From positions 434,001 through 498,000 of the forward strand of contig CAVXHG010000006.1 of assembly GCA_963761525.1 (NCBI GenBank): a stretch of 64,000 bases of DNA, written 5' to 3'. Source of the stretch: BOG-931 sp963761525. Lineage in GTDB: Bacteria; Pseudomonadota; Alphaproteobacteria; Rhizobiales; Xanthobacteraceae. The notes under the pieces were generated by a model that searched no databases, had not been told where the DNA came from, and worked only from the letters and a program-made list of their open reading frames with translations. The position numbers and the translations under genes were made by a program. This document shows, piece after piece, positions 45,349-54,230 of the stretch; the stretch's first letter is position 1, and each line of letters begins with the position of its first letter.

Positions 45349-45528
45349 CCCTCTCCCCGCGCGCGGGGAGAGGGTTGGGGTGAGGGGGCGTTGCCGCTGC
45401 CTGAGCGTCGGCCGCGTTCGTTGAACCGCAACAAAAATCCCCCAGAGGCTCAGACTCGCGGAGAGGCCCCCTCACCCGCCGCGCTTCGCTCGAGCGACCT
45501 CTCCCCGTGCAACAGGGAGAGGTTTTTT
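45349..45528. repeat. Repeat-type spacer with two GC-rich hairpins
   Basis: CCCTCTCCCCGC followed by GCGCGGGGAGAGGG (45349-45374) is a perfect 26-bp palindrome. CCTCTCCC and GGGAGAGG at 45498-45522 form a second hairpin, followed on the plus strand by six Ts. The spacer also contains GGCCCCCTCACC and CGCTTCGCTCGAGCG, a combination typical of Hyphomicrobiales intergenic repeats. It separates two minus-strand operons. Confidence 0.75.
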
Positions 45529-45530
45529 CC

Positions 45531-47852
45531 CTACGACAGTGCCCGCTTCACGTTCTCAGGCGACAGCGGCGCTCGGCGGATGCGCACGCCGGTGGCGTCG
45601 AATACCGCGTTGGCAACAGCGGCCGCCACCGGACGGGTGGCCGCCTCGCCGGCGCCGGACTGAGCGATTTCGGGATGATTGATCAGCACAATGTCCACCT
45701 GTTCGGGCGCATCGGTGATGTCGAGGATCTGGTAAGTCAGCCAATCGACGCTGACGACTTTTTTGTGGTCGAACATGACTTCTTCCCAGAGCACGCGGCT
45801 CACACCCTGAACGACGTTGTTTTCGATGGTGTGATGCAGTCCGTCGGGATTGATGATCTGGCCGCAATCGTGCGCGACGGTGAATTTGCGCGCCCAGATC
45901 CTGCCGCTTTGGCGATCGACATCGACCTCGGCAATGACCGCAACGCGCGTACCGTTGCGTGAGGCATAGCCGATGCCGCGGCCAGAGACCTTGTCACCGG
46001 TCTGGTCCTTGCGCGGCGACGGCCGCGATTGCCAGCCCGCCTTGTCGGCCGCCGCCTTGATGACGGCGATGTCGCGCGCTTCCTTGACGTAGCGCAGGCG
46101 GAACTCGATCGGATCCACATTGAGCGCGGCCGCCACTTCATCCATGAAGGACTCGCTGGCGAAAGTGATCTGCGGCCCGACCGGATCGCGCATATGCGCG
46201 CTGCGCAATGGCGAAGCGCGATCAAGCAGCGGTGCGATGGTCTCCCAGGCGGTACGCTTGTTGGCGAATCCGTAGGACTCGCCCGGTACGCCGAAGCCGT
46301 CGCCCGACTTGATCGCAACCCCGAGACTTTGCCCGGCCAGAGTGTCCTGCGGCTTGCTGCCATTGGTATCGACATCGACGCGGGAAAATCCCTTGCTCAG
46401 ATAGTCGTAGGCGACGACGTTGCCCGAGGCATCGATCGCGACGCGGGCGCGATGGATCGATGCCGGCGCTTTGGGATCCCAGGCGGTGCCCTGATCGCGC
46501 ATGTATTGCAAACGCACCGGCTTGCCGACGGCCTTGGCAAGCACGGCGGCATCCATGGCGCAGTCATCCGCATCGTTGCGGCCGTACGAACCCGGACCGG
46601 TTGTCCAGATTGTGCGAACGGTATCCTCCGGGACTTGCAGGATCGCCGCCACCCCGGCACGCACGAAGTGCGACTTCTGCGTGCCACTCCAGCAGGTGAC
46701 CTGACCGTCTTTGATCTCGACCAGCGCGCACGCCGGCCCCATGCAGGAATGAGACTGGAACGGCCATTGGTATTCCGCTTCGATCACCCGGGCATTCTTG
46801 AAAGCAGCGTCAACGTCGCCGGTTTGCTTGCCTTCGAGTTCGCGCTTGCGCACGGGCGCGCTGCGGATGTGATCGTACAGCGCGGCCTGGTCCGGGAACG
46901 GCGGCGCTGTGTCCGACCACTCGACCTGCAGCTGCCGCGCCGCCCTGATTGCATCCCATTCCTTGTCGGCGACAACGCCGAGGAAGCCCTTATTCCAGAC
47001 GACCTTGGCGCTGGGGATATCGGCGATCGAGCTCTCGTCGACCTGCACCGGCACCGCGCCAGCCACCGGCGGCCGGATCATCCGGCCGTGCACCATGCCT
47101 GGAACCTTGATGTCGGTGACGAAATCGGCTTGCGCAAAAACCTTCGGCGCGATGTCGTCGCGCTTGATGGCTTGGCCGACGACCGTGTGATCTTTTGGAT
47201 TTTTCGGCTGGGCCTTGCCCGGGGCGTAGAGCGGATTGCCGTATTTGCCGTTCCAGTCGAGATGGACATTGAAGAATTGTCCGCCGACGAGATCGGCGTA
47301 GCTGATTTTCTTCGCGGCATCGCCGCTCGCCTGGACGACGCCGTCAGTGACCGTCAATTGCTCCGGCGCGACGCCAAGCTTGTCGGCCGCCATGGCGACC
47401 AGCACGCGGCGGGCTTCGGCGGCGGCCATGCGCATCTGCTTGCCGCCTTCCTGAACGCCGGTCGAACCGGACGCGCCGCCCTGATTGAGGCTGGTTGCGG
47501 TATCGCCGATCGAGATCGTGACCCTGTCGTACGGAACGTCGAGCTCTTCGGCCACGATCTGCCTGATGGCGACCGACAGACCCTGGCCCATATCCATCTT
47601 GCCGAAATAGGTCGAGATCGACCCGTCGGAATTGACGGCCAGATACGATGAAAGCTGATCCGGCGTCAGCGGCGGCTTGGCTGCCGCCGACATTGCGTCG
47701 CCGGCCGCCTGCGCGACGTCGAACGCGACTGGAGCACCCAGCGACACCACAAGAGCGCCGCCGGCCTTGAGCAGGGCGCGGCGTGAGAAAGCTGCGGATT
47801 GTTCGTGTTTGGTGGTTTTTTCAATCAAAGAGGTTTCTTCAATCAAAGACAT
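45531..47852 (-). CDS. Molybdopterin-binding subunit of a xanthine dehydrogenase-family hydroxylase (Tat-exported)
   Basis: The protein has 773 aa. It is the large subunit of a molybdenum hydroxylase like isoquinoline 1-oxidoreductase beta or other aldehyde/heterocycle oxidases. It begins with a Tat signal (SRRALLKAGGALVVSLGAP). Motifs are GQGLSVAIRQIVAEEL and GGASGSTGVQEGG, and the catalytic glutamate is in AQSGAGEAATRPVAAAVANA near the C-terminus. ATG 47852 has GGGAGG upstream and removes a spurious 61-residue extension. The first 36 bp after ATG are an 18-bp tandem duplication (SLIEET-SLIEKT). It pairs with the 2Fe-2S subunit 11 bp upstream. No FAD subunit is present. Confidence 0.92.
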   Translation of the reverse strand: MSLIEETSLIEKTTKHEQSAAFSRRALLKAGGALVVSLGAPVAFDVAQAAGDAMSAAAKPPLTPDQLSSYLAVNSDGSISTYFGKMDMGQGLSVAIRQIVAEELDVPYDRVTISIGDTATSLNQGGASGSTGVQEGGKQMRMAAAEARRVLVAMAADKLGVAPEQLTVTDGVVQASGDAAKKISYADLVGGQFFNVHLDWNGKYGNPLYAPGKAQPKNPKDHTVVGQAIKRDDIAPKVFAQADFVTDIKVPGMVHGRMIRPPVAGAVPVQVDESSIADIPSAKVVWNKGFLGVVADKEWDAIRAARQLQVEWSDTAPPFPDQAALYDHIRSAPVRKRELEGKQTGDVDAAFKNARVIEAEYQWPFQSHSCMGPACALVEIKDGQVTCWSGTQKSHFVRAGVAAILQVPEDTVRTIWTTGPGSYGRNDADDCAMDAAVLAKAVGKPVRLQYMRDQGTAWDPKAPASIHRARVAIDASGNVVAYDYLSKGFSRVDVDTNGSKPQDTLAGQSLGVAIKSGDGFGVPGESYGFANKRTAWETIAPLLDRASPLRSAHMRDPVGPQITFASESFMDEVAAALNVDPIEFRLRYVKEARDIAVIKAAADKAGWQSRPSPRKDQTGDKVSGRGIGYASRNGTRVAVIAEVDVDRQSGRIWARKFTVAHDCGQIINPDGLHHTIENNVVQGVSRVLWEEVMFDHKKVVSVDWLTYQILDITDAPEQVDIVLINHPEIAQSGAGEAATRPVAAAVANAVFDATGVRIRRAPLSPENVKRALS

Positions 47853-47863
47853 GGCGGCCTCCC

Positions 47864-48346
47864 TCAACCCATCATCGCGGCGGCGCGCTTGACCGCGCGT
47901 ATGATCGCCATGTGAGTGGCGCACCGGCATTTCAGCCCGGTCAACGCGGTGCGTATCTGCTCGTCTGTCGGCTTCTTGTTGTCGCGTAGAAAGGCGGCCG
48001 CGGTCATGACCCAGCCGTTGGTGCAGTAACCACACTGCAGCACCTGTTCCTCGACGTAAGCCGTTTGTAGCGGATGCGGATGTTCGGGCGTGCCGAGGCC
48101 TGCAAGCGTGACGATGGCCCTGTCGCCGACGTTGCTGATCGGCGTGACGCAGGAGCGCGCTGGCTTACCGTCGAGATGCACGGTGCAGGCGCCGCACTGC
48201 GCAAGGCCGCAGCCGAAGTGCGGATTGTTGAGGCCGAGATCGTTTCGCAGCGCGTAGAGCAGCGGCATGTCCGCGTCGGCTTCGACGGTCTGAACCTTGC
48301 CGTTGACGTTAAGGGAATACTTCTGGGCCGATTCTTTCTGAGTCAT
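47864..48346 (-). CDS. 2Fe-2S subunit of the molybdenum hydroxylase
   Basis: The protein has 160 aa. The first cluster ligands are in HFGCGLAQCGACTVHLDG near residues 43-60 and the following CVTPI. The second is in VLQCGYCTNGWVMTAA with GLKCRCATHMAI, the standard two 2Fe-2S arrangement of the small subunits (IorA/CoxS type). It transfers electrons from the Mo cofactor to an unknown acceptor. ATG 48346 is used here; TTG 48352 is better spaced from GGAGGA and would add two residues. Confidence 0.92.
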   Translation of the reverse strand: MTQKESAQKYSLNVNGKVQTVEADADMPLLYALRNDLGLNNPHFGCGLAQCGACTVHLDGKPARSCVTPISNVGDRAIVTLAGLGTPEHPHPLQTAYVEEQVLQCGYCTNGWVMTAAAFLRDNKKPTDEQIRTALTGLKCRCATHMAIIRAVKRAAAMMG

Positions 48347-48493
48347 GGCCAAGGCGTTCCTCCATAAGCGCAACGGTATTTTGTCGGGGCCGGCCATTTG
48401 CCGGCGGATTCCCACACCGCTGCTTCCGCGAAGGGAATGATATTCTTAAATCGCCGCGTTGAAAACACGGCTCCGGCAGCAACTTAGCGTGCG

Positions 48494-49513
48494 TTAATCT
48501 TGCGCCAACGCCTGAACCGCAGCGAATAAATCGCGGATACTTTGCTGCGGAATATTCCGCGTGATGAAAACGATGCGGCTGTTGTGATTCCTGTCCGGCC
48601 AGGTTTCAAGCTCGACAGGCGGATGAGCAAGGTGCTGGACATATTGCACCACCACAGGCCCCCGACAGCCGGCAACATCAAGAATGCCTTTGACGCGAAG
48701 CAGGTCGGCGCCGCGCAACGCGATCAAAGTCTCCATCGCGCGGGCAAAGCCAAGCCACTCGATCGGCTTGTCATACTCGATGACAAAGCTGGTGACGCCG
48801 TCGCTGTGCGCCGCCTCGGCGACAAACCCGCTGCGCTCGCCGGTCATCGGTTCGACAACGCGCCGCGGATCGAGCGCACCGCTGACGGCGATATCGATAC
48901 CGGCGCGCGGATTAAGCTGCTGCAGGCGTTGCGTCAGCCGTTCGACGGTCGCGACGTCCGCAAGATCGGTTTTTGAGATCACCAGCCGATCGGCCAGGAT
49001 CACCTGCTTGCGGGCTTCGGCGGCACCGTCGAGCGAGGCGTCTCCGGTGACGGCATCGACGACGGTCAGCACCACGTCGATATGAAATTCGCCGCCGAGC
49101 GCGCGATCGGTGGAAAAGGTTTGCAGGATCGGGCCCGGATCGGCCAGGCCCGAGGTCTCGATCACCACCCGGCCAAACGGCGGCACGGTGCCGCGTTCGC
49201 GGTCGAACACCAGCCGACGCAGCGCGGCCTGCAGGTCGGTGCGGGTGATGCAGCAGACGCAGCCGTTGCCCAGCAGTACGGTTTCGTCGGCGCTGTCGCG
49301 CACCAACGCGTCGTCAATGCCGATCGCGCCGTACTCGTTGACGATGACCGCAGTGCCCTGGCCCTCAGGCGAGGACAGGAAACGCTTCAGCAGCGTGGTC
49401 TTTCCGGCGCCAAGAAATCCGGTGACCACCGTCACCGGAATCTTCGCGCCGCGCTCGCGCTTGAGCCTGCGCCCGAACGGACCCGCCTCGCGCGAGGGGA
49501 AGAGATCGAGCAT
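48494..49513 (-). CDS. CobW/P47K-type G3E GTPase (second paralogue)
   Basis: The protein has 339 aa. Walker A is TVVTGFLGAGKTTLLKRFL near residues 28-46. The metal-binding site is NGCVCCITRTDLQ, the specificity motif is SKTD, and the C-terminal CobW domain ends RNIPQQSIRDLFAAVQALA. It differs from cobW of the B12 operon in lacking the His/Asp-rich loop. It may be a chaperone or activator for a zinc- or other metal-dependent enzyme. It forms an operon with the LVIVD protein (9 bp spacing). Confidence 0.88.
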   Translation of the reverse strand: MLDLFPSREAGPFGRRLKRERGAKIPVTVVTGFLGAGKTTLLKRFLSSPEGQGTAVIVNEYGAIGIDDALVRDSADETVLLGNGCVCCITRTDLQAALRRLVFDRERGTVPPFGRVVIETSGLADPGPILQTFSTDRALGGEFHIDVVLTVVDAVTGDASLDGAAEARKQVILADRLVISKTDLADVATVERLTQRLQQLNPRAGIDIAVSGALDPRRVVEPMTGERSGFVAEAAHSDGVTSFVIEYDKPIEWLGFARAMETLIALRGADLLRVKGILDVAGCRGPVVVQYVQHLAHPPVELETWPDRNHNSRIVFITRNIPQQSIRDLFAAVQALAQD

Positions 49514-49522
49514 GTCCGCCGA

Positions 49523-50764
49523 TCAGAAATCCATCTCGAGGATGTAGAGCCCACCGACGTGGCGATCGACCGTGTAAACGATCTGACGCTCGTCGACGAA
49601 CACATCGTTCATCTGGATGGTGCCGGTCGACGCCCCGGGAGGCGCCGGCGGCAGGAAGACGCCGACTTCCTTCGGCTGATAGGGGTTGGAGATGTCGTAG
49701 GCGCGCAAGCCGCCGTTGAAGAACGTGCCGAGCACGATCTGATCGTTCTGCCATGACGTCGGCAGCGGTACATTCTCGTGAATGTTGTGCGCGCCGAACC
49801 GCCCGGCTTCGGCATAGATCTTGTGATCGGGCAGCGGACAGGTCGAAATCGGCACCAGGTTGCTTTCGTCACGCGCATCCAGCACCCAGATCAGCTTCGG
49901 CCAATCCTTCGCGTTGTTTTCCGTCAACTCGTCGGTCACCAGCATCAGCCCGCGATCGAACAGCGGCACGATGGTGTGCATGAAGCCGGTATAGGGCGGC
50001 GAGTTGGTCCAGCTCGAAACCTTCTTCGGATTGGCCTTGTCGGAAATGTCGAGGACGAACATCCCGCCGTCGATATAGGCGAGATAGCAGCGGTCCGGCC
50101 GTTGCGGATAAACATTGGTATTGTGGGCGCGGTAACCCTTGTCGATCGGATGGCGCGTCGGCGGCATCACGTTGTCGCCCTGCCGCGTTCCCGGCATCCA
50201 CCAGCGGCCGACTTCGACCGGCTTCGACGGATTGCGCACGTCAATGCAGCGGTAGAATTGATCGTCTTGCGGATGGGTCGGCGTGAAATCGCGCGAGCCC
50301 GCCGCGCAATGCACGTATTCACCATCGCAGAACCAGAGCTGGTGCACGCCGCGCGAATGCGGACCCGAGCAGTCAAAGAACCCGATCGATTTCGGATTTT
50401 CCGGCTTGGAAATGTCGAACATCTCGATGCCGGCCGGCTGCAAATCTTTCTTCGACGTCTGATAGGCGACCGCCATCAGGTTGCCGCAGGTTTCCAGCGA
50501 GTTCGAACGCATATTGGCATGCGGCAGATCGGTCTGGCACACCACTTTCGGCTTGCGCGGGTCGGAAACATCGACGGCCGTGAAGTTCTTCGGCGCGCTC
50601 TCATGCGCCAGCCAGATGATCCGGCGGCCGTCGGGCGCGATCTGCACCGACATTCCCTCACCCATGCCGCCAAAGCCGCCCAGCATGTCGTGCGCCAGCA
50701 GCTTGAAATTCCAGGTGATGGGTTGATAGCCCTTGGTAACCGGGCTTTGTTCGGTGGCGGCCAT
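49523..50764 (-). CDS. LVIVD-repeat beta-propeller protein
   Basis: The protein has 413 aa. It has repeated strands of the form FDISKPENPKSIG, CIDVRNPSKPVEVGRWW, LDISDKANPKKVSSW and YDISNPYQPKEVGVFLP, characteristic of LVIVD/choice-of-anchor propellers. There is no signal peptide, so it is cytoplasmic. It carries many His, Cys and Asp that could bind metal, and it is partnered with a CobW-like GTPase, so a metalloprotein served by that chaperone is plausible (inference). The Shine-Dalgarno AGGAGAGTAAG precedes ATG 50764. Confidence 0.8.
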   Translation of the reverse strand: MAATEQSPVTKGYQPITWNFKLLAHDMLGGFGGMGEGMSVQIAPDGRRIIWLAHESAPKNFTAVDVSDPRKPKVVCQTDLPHANMRSNSLETCGNLMAVAYQTSKKDLQPAGIEMFDISKPENPKSIGFFDCSGPHSRGVHQLWFCDGEYVHCAAGSRDFTPTHPQDDQFYRCIDVRNPSKPVEVGRWWMPGTRQGDNVMPPTRHPIDKGYRAHNTNVYPQRPDRCYLAYIDGGMFVLDISDKANPKKVSSWTNSPPYTGFMHTIVPLFDRGLMLVTDELTENNAKDWPKLIWVLDARDESNLVPISTCPLPDHKIYAEAGRFGAHNIHENVPLPTSWQNDQIVLGTFFNGGLRAYDISNPYQPKEVGVFLPPAPPGASTGTIQMNDVFVDERQIVYTVDRHVGGLYILEMDF

Positions 50765-50869
50765 TCTTACTCTCCTGTTGGGAATTAGTTCGATCTCGTC
50801 TTGGTCTTTTGGGGCGACCTGCCGATATCACGCTCCGGCATCCGGTTCTACGGGGTCTCGCGCGGTCAT

Positions 50870-51904
50870 TTAGTCCTGTTGCAAACCGAATTCCTTAATA
50901 GTCGGCATCGCGTCGTCCAGCGTCTTGTTGATGATCGCGCCGAACTCCTGCGGCGTTGAAGACTCGGCGATCGAACCGGCGTTTTCAATCAAGGTGCGAA
51001 ACGCTGGCGAGTTGACGATCGGCACGATCATGCCGTTGAGCTTGTCGATGATCGGCGCCGGCGTGCCGGCGCCGGCGCAAACGCCGAGCCAGCCGAAGCG
51101 GATGAAATCGAAACCCTTCTCTTTCAGGGTCGGGACTTCAGGCAGATTCTTCAGCCGCTCCGGACCGGTCGCGGCCAAAATCTTGAGCTGCTTGGCCTGA
51201 TATTGCGAGATCACAGCGAGCGTCGGCGACGGATAAAAATCCACGCGACCGGCAATGAGTTCAGACACCACGCCGACGCCGCCGCGGAACGGAATCCGGT
51301 TCATCGTCATGCCGGTCAGCTTCTGCAATTGTAGCGAGATAATCTCCTGCGCCGAGCCGGCCCCAACCGTCGCGTAAGTGACTTCTCCGGGATGGGCCTT
51401 GGCATAAGCGATGAACGATTCCAGATCGTCCGCCGGCACCGCATTCGCGACAGCGAGGCCATAGTAATATTTGACGATCAGCGAGACCGGCGCGATGTCG
51501 GCAAGCTTATAACCAGCGTCCCGATAGACCGCCGTGTTGGTCGCGTCGAAATGCGTACACAGCAATAGCGTGTAGCCGTCACGCGGTTGGGCCAAAACGT
51601 CGCGCGTCGCGACAATGCCGCCGGCCGCCGGCTTGTTTTCGACGACGACGGGTTGCCCAAGCGCGCTACCAAGCCTGTCAGCGATGAAGCGCGCGGGAAT
51701 GTCGGTCGGCCCGCCGGCGCCAAAGCCGACGACAAGACGGATCGGACGGTTGGGGTAAGTGTCCGCGGCACGCGCCGGTAGAGAGCCAACAAACGTGAGC
51801 GCGGTTGCGACAAACGCAGCACCGCAAAAAGACATAGACCCACAAGCCTTGGACACAAAAGCCTTGGACATAAAAGCCTTGAACACAAAAGCTTCGGGCT
51901 TCAC
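50870..51904 (-). CDS. TctC/Bug-family periplasmic binding protein with repeated N-terminus
   Basis: The protein has 344 aa. The binding fold is preceded by ADTYPNRPIRLVVGFGAGGPTD with the typical Bug start. A 15-bp tandem repeat codes FVFKA-FMSKA-FVSKA before the hydrophobic signal core (AAFVATALTFVG). GTG 51904 has GAGGAA upstream; ATG 51871 or 51835 would give shorter signal peptides. It probably binds a dicarboxylate or aromatic acid; no TctA/TctB membrane genes are adjacent, as is common for orphan Bug proteins. Confidence 0.88.
   Translation of the reverse strand: MKPEAFVFKAFMSKAFVSKACGSMSFCGAAFVATALTFVGSLPARAADTYPNRPIRLVVGFGAGGPTDIPARFIADRLGSALGQPVVVENKPAAGGIVATRDVLAQPRDGYTLLLCTHFDATNTAVYRDAGYKLADIAPVSLIVKYYYGLAVANAVPADDLESFIAYAKAHPGEVTYATVGAGSAQEIISLQLQKLTGMTMNRIPFRGGVGVVSELIAGRVDFYPSPTLAVISQYQAKQLKILAATGPERLKNLPEVPTLKEKGFDFIRFGWLGVCAGAGTPAPIIDKLNGMIVPIVNSPAFRTLIENAGSIAESSTPQEFGAIINKTLDDAMPTIKEFGLQQD
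51844..51897 (-). repeat. 15-bp tandem repeat at the 5' end of the TctC gene
   Basis: Three copies of the AAGCCTTGGACACAA-type unit (51844-51858, 51859-51873, 51874-51888) plus a partial fourth. It is in frame, so copy number changes would lengthen or shorten the leader by five residues each. Confidence 0.85.
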
Positions 51905-52181
51905 TGACGCTTCCTCAGCCGCTTCTTGCTACTACGCTTTTTTGGCGGCTGGCATTTGTGCCAGAAGCTGCGGCACACGACCAGCCGGTCGTGGTGCCCT
52001 TGCGGTCGTAAACGGCAAATTACGCGCAACGGTAACTTCGGTTATATTCGTCCGCATATTGGCCTGCCTGTGACGTCAGACCGTGGAGCAGCGATCCGGC
52101 AAGACCTCCTCTCTGACCGTTGCGGCGCCCCCGCTCTGTGATAGACCCCCGCGGCAAGACAGCTTTGCAAAGGAGTGAACG

Positions 52182-53144
52182 ATGGCCTCGAAAAATGCAC
52201 CAAAGATCGGCTGGATCGGCATGGGCCGCATGGGTTTTCCGATGGCCGAACGGCTCCTCAAAGCAGGCCACGATGTATCGATCTGGAATCGCACCAAGGC
52301 CAAGGCCGAACCGCTCGCCAAGATCGGCGGCAAGGTGGTCGATCACCTGTCCGAACTTAAAGATGTCGACGTACTGTTTTCGATCGTCGCCACCGGTGCG
52401 GATGTGCAGGAGGTTCTGTACGGCAAGAACGGCGTATGCAGCCAGGGCGGCAAGATGCCGCCGATCGTGATCGATTGCTCGACCATCGCTGTGGAGGAAT
52501 CTGCCGCGATCCGCGACAAGCTCAAACAGCTCGGCGCCGATTTCGTCGCGGCTCCCGTGAGCGGCAACGCCAAAGTGATCAAGGCCGGCAAACTGTCCGC
52601 CGTGGTCTCCGGTCCTGATGCCGCCTGCAAAACGGCGATGCCGCTGATCGAAGTCTTCGCACCGCGCGGCGTCTCCTATGTCGGCGATGGCGAACTCGCG
52701 CGCGTCTGCAAGATCGCGCACAACGTCATGCTCGGCGTCGTCATCGAGAACCTTATCGAGATCACTCTACTCACCAATAAAATGGGCGTACCGCGCGACG
52801 CCTTCCTGGCTTTCCTCAACAACGGCGTAATGGGCTCGATGTTTACGGCCTACAAATCACCGGCCCTGGTCAACCTCGACTGGACCACCACGTTTACGCC
52901 CGAACTGTTGCGTAAGGATCTCGATCTCGGCCTCGAACTTGCCCGCGAAATGGACGTGCCGATGCCTGTGACAGCAGCGACCCGCGAGGTCCTGCAGAGC
53001 CATTTCGGCGCCGCCATGCTGCAAAAGAACCCCAAGGAATATCTGGATAAGGACTTTGCAGCGCTCGCCGAGACGATGGCGCTCGCGGCCGGCATGAAAC
53101 TTGAAAGCGAGAACAAGAACGTACCGACCGGGCTGGAAAGCTGA
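52182..53144 (+). CDS. 3-hydroxyisobutyrate dehydrogenase-family reductase
   Basis: The protein has 320 aa. The NAD(P)-binding motif is IGWIGMGRMGFPMAERLLKAG at residues 9-29. The substrate motif VIDCSTIAVEES, the catalytic lysine region RVCKIAHNVMLGVVIENLIE near residue 172, and the C-terminal DKDFAALAE are as in beta-hydroxyacid dehydrogenases. It could be a tartronate semialdehyde reductase or a related enzyme. It is followed after 6 bp by a TctC gene and likely co-transcribed. Confidence 0.9.
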   Translation: MASKNAPKIGWIGMGRMGFPMAERLLKAGHDVSIWNRTKAKAEPLAKIGGKVVDHLSELKDVDVLFSIVATGADVQEVLYGKNGVCSQGGKMPPIVIDCSTIAVEESAAIRDKLKQLGADFVAAPVSGNAKVIKAGKLSAVVSGPDAACKTAMPLIEVFAPRGVSYVGDGELARVCKIAHNVMLGVVIENLIEITLLTNKMGVPRDAFLAFLNNGVMGSMFTAYKSPALVNLDWTTTFTPELLRKDLDLGLELAREMDVPMPVTAATREVLQSHFGAAMLQKNPKEYLDKDFAALAETMALAAGMKLESENKNVPTGLES

Positions 53145-53150
53145 GTTTTT

Positions 53151-54131
53151 ATGCAGTTGTGGCTACGCGCGCTGGCGGCGCTCGCTTTTAGTGCAATCAT
53201 TGGCCTCGCTGGCGCGGCGCCGTCACGCGCAGCTGAAGATTGGCCGACACGGCCGGTCCGCCTGATTCTGCCCCTCGGAGCCGGCAGCGGCACCGATATC
53301 GGCGCACGTCTTTTGGCGGACCGGTTGGCGCAACGCTGGGGGCAATCCGTCATCGTCGATAACCGTCCTGGCGGCGACGGGCTGGTGGCGATCAATGCGT
53401 TCGTCGCGGCTCATGACGATCACGTGCTGCTGTTTGCGCCGTCATCCTCGTTTACCGCGCATCCGTTCCTGCACGATAACCTGCCCTACAAACCCAGCGA
53501 TCTCGTTCCAATCGCGCGCTTCTCGAATACGCTTATCGCCATTTCCGTTCCCGCGAGCATGAACGTGGCTTCGTTCGGCGATCTCATCGCGCTCGCCCGC
53601 GCCGAGCCGGACAAGCTCGATTGGGCCGGCGTCACCGGCGCTCATGAATTCGTCTTCGGCGGCTGGCTCAAGCGCATGAACATCGCCATGGTCGAGGTGC
53701 CCTATCGCAATCCCGTCGATGCCGCGAACGATCTCGCCCAGGATCGCGTGCAGGTTTTTTCCTCGGCGCTCGCGATCGTGCGACCGCAGGTTGAAGCCGG
53801 TAAAATCAAACTCCTCGCCATGGCCAATAACGTGCGCGCGCCCAGTGAACCTGACGTGCCGACCTTGAAAGAAGCGGGTTATCCCTCCCTGACCCTCGAT
53901 GGGTTGGTCGGCCTGTTCGGCCCTCCCGGAATGCCGCTTGAATTGCGGGAGCGAATTACCGCCGACATTCGCGCCGTTGCCGATTCCAGTATCGCGGATC
54001 GTCTGGCTCTTACCGGGCAGATCATGAATATCGGCGGGCCTGAAGAATTTGCGAAGTCAGTCGAAGAGCAGCGCGCCGAAGTCGCGGCCTTTGCTGCCGA
54101 GCTTGGCCTCAAGCCACTTGCAGGCAATTAG
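53151..54131 (+). CDS. TctC/Bug-family periplasmic binding protein
   Basis: The protein has 326 aa. A signal peptide (LRALAALAFSAIIGLAGAAPSRA) is followed by EDWPTRPVRLILPLGAGSGTD and the periplasmic binding fold. It lies in an operon with the dehydrogenase, so it probably senses or binds a hydroxyacid-related compound. Its stop TAG is the first three bases of the dispersed repeat at 54129. Confidence 0.9.
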   Translation: MQLWLRALAALAFSAIIGLAGAAPSRAAEDWPTRPVRLILPLGAGSGTDIGARLLADRLAQRWGQSVIVDNRPGGDGLVAINAFVAAHDDHVLLFAPSSSFTAHPFLHDNLPYKPSDLVPIARFSNTLIAISVPASMNVASFGDLIALARAEPDKLDWAGVTGAHEFVFGGWLKRMNIAMVEVPYRNPVDAANDLAQDRVQVFSSALAIVRPQVEAGKIKLLAMANNVRAPSEPDVPTLKEAGYPSLTLDGLVGLFGPPGMPLELRERITADIRAVADSSIADRLALTGQIMNIGGPEEFAKSVEEQRAEVAAFAAELGLKPLAGN

Positions 54132-54230
54132 AGCATGATCCGGAAAAGTGGAAGCCGGTTTTCCGAAAGATCATGCTCAACCAAAATGCTAGAGCGACGA
54201 TCGATTAAATCTAAAACGACTTCGCTCTAG
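54129..54230. repeat. Dispersed double-hairpin repeat, copy 2 (inverted)
   Basis: The 102-bp element runs from TAGAGCATGATCCGG to CTTCGCTCTAG and is the near-identical reverse complement of 6553-6656. The TAG at its left end (54129-54131) is the stop of the TctC gene, and CTA at 54227-54229 is the stop of the convergent NTF2-like gene. It has the same two inverted repeats. Confidence 0.9.

Noticed and set aside
45349..45374. Simple terminator for the CoA-transferase operon
   Set aside because: The palindrome is upstream of that operon's first gene on the minus strand and has no adjoining U-run; it fits better as part of a dispersed repeat.
46029..47651. 540-codon plus-strand open frame inside the Mo-hydroxylase gene
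   Set aside because: It is antisense to a protein with clear motifs and has no motif of its own.
49778..50788. 336-codon plus-strand open frame antisense to the LVIVD gene
   Set aside because: The repeat pattern and Shine-Dalgarno support the minus-strand gene; this frame has neither.
51844..51897. CRISPR array
   Set aside because: The units are directly contiguous 15-bp copies without spacers and lie inside a signal-peptide region.
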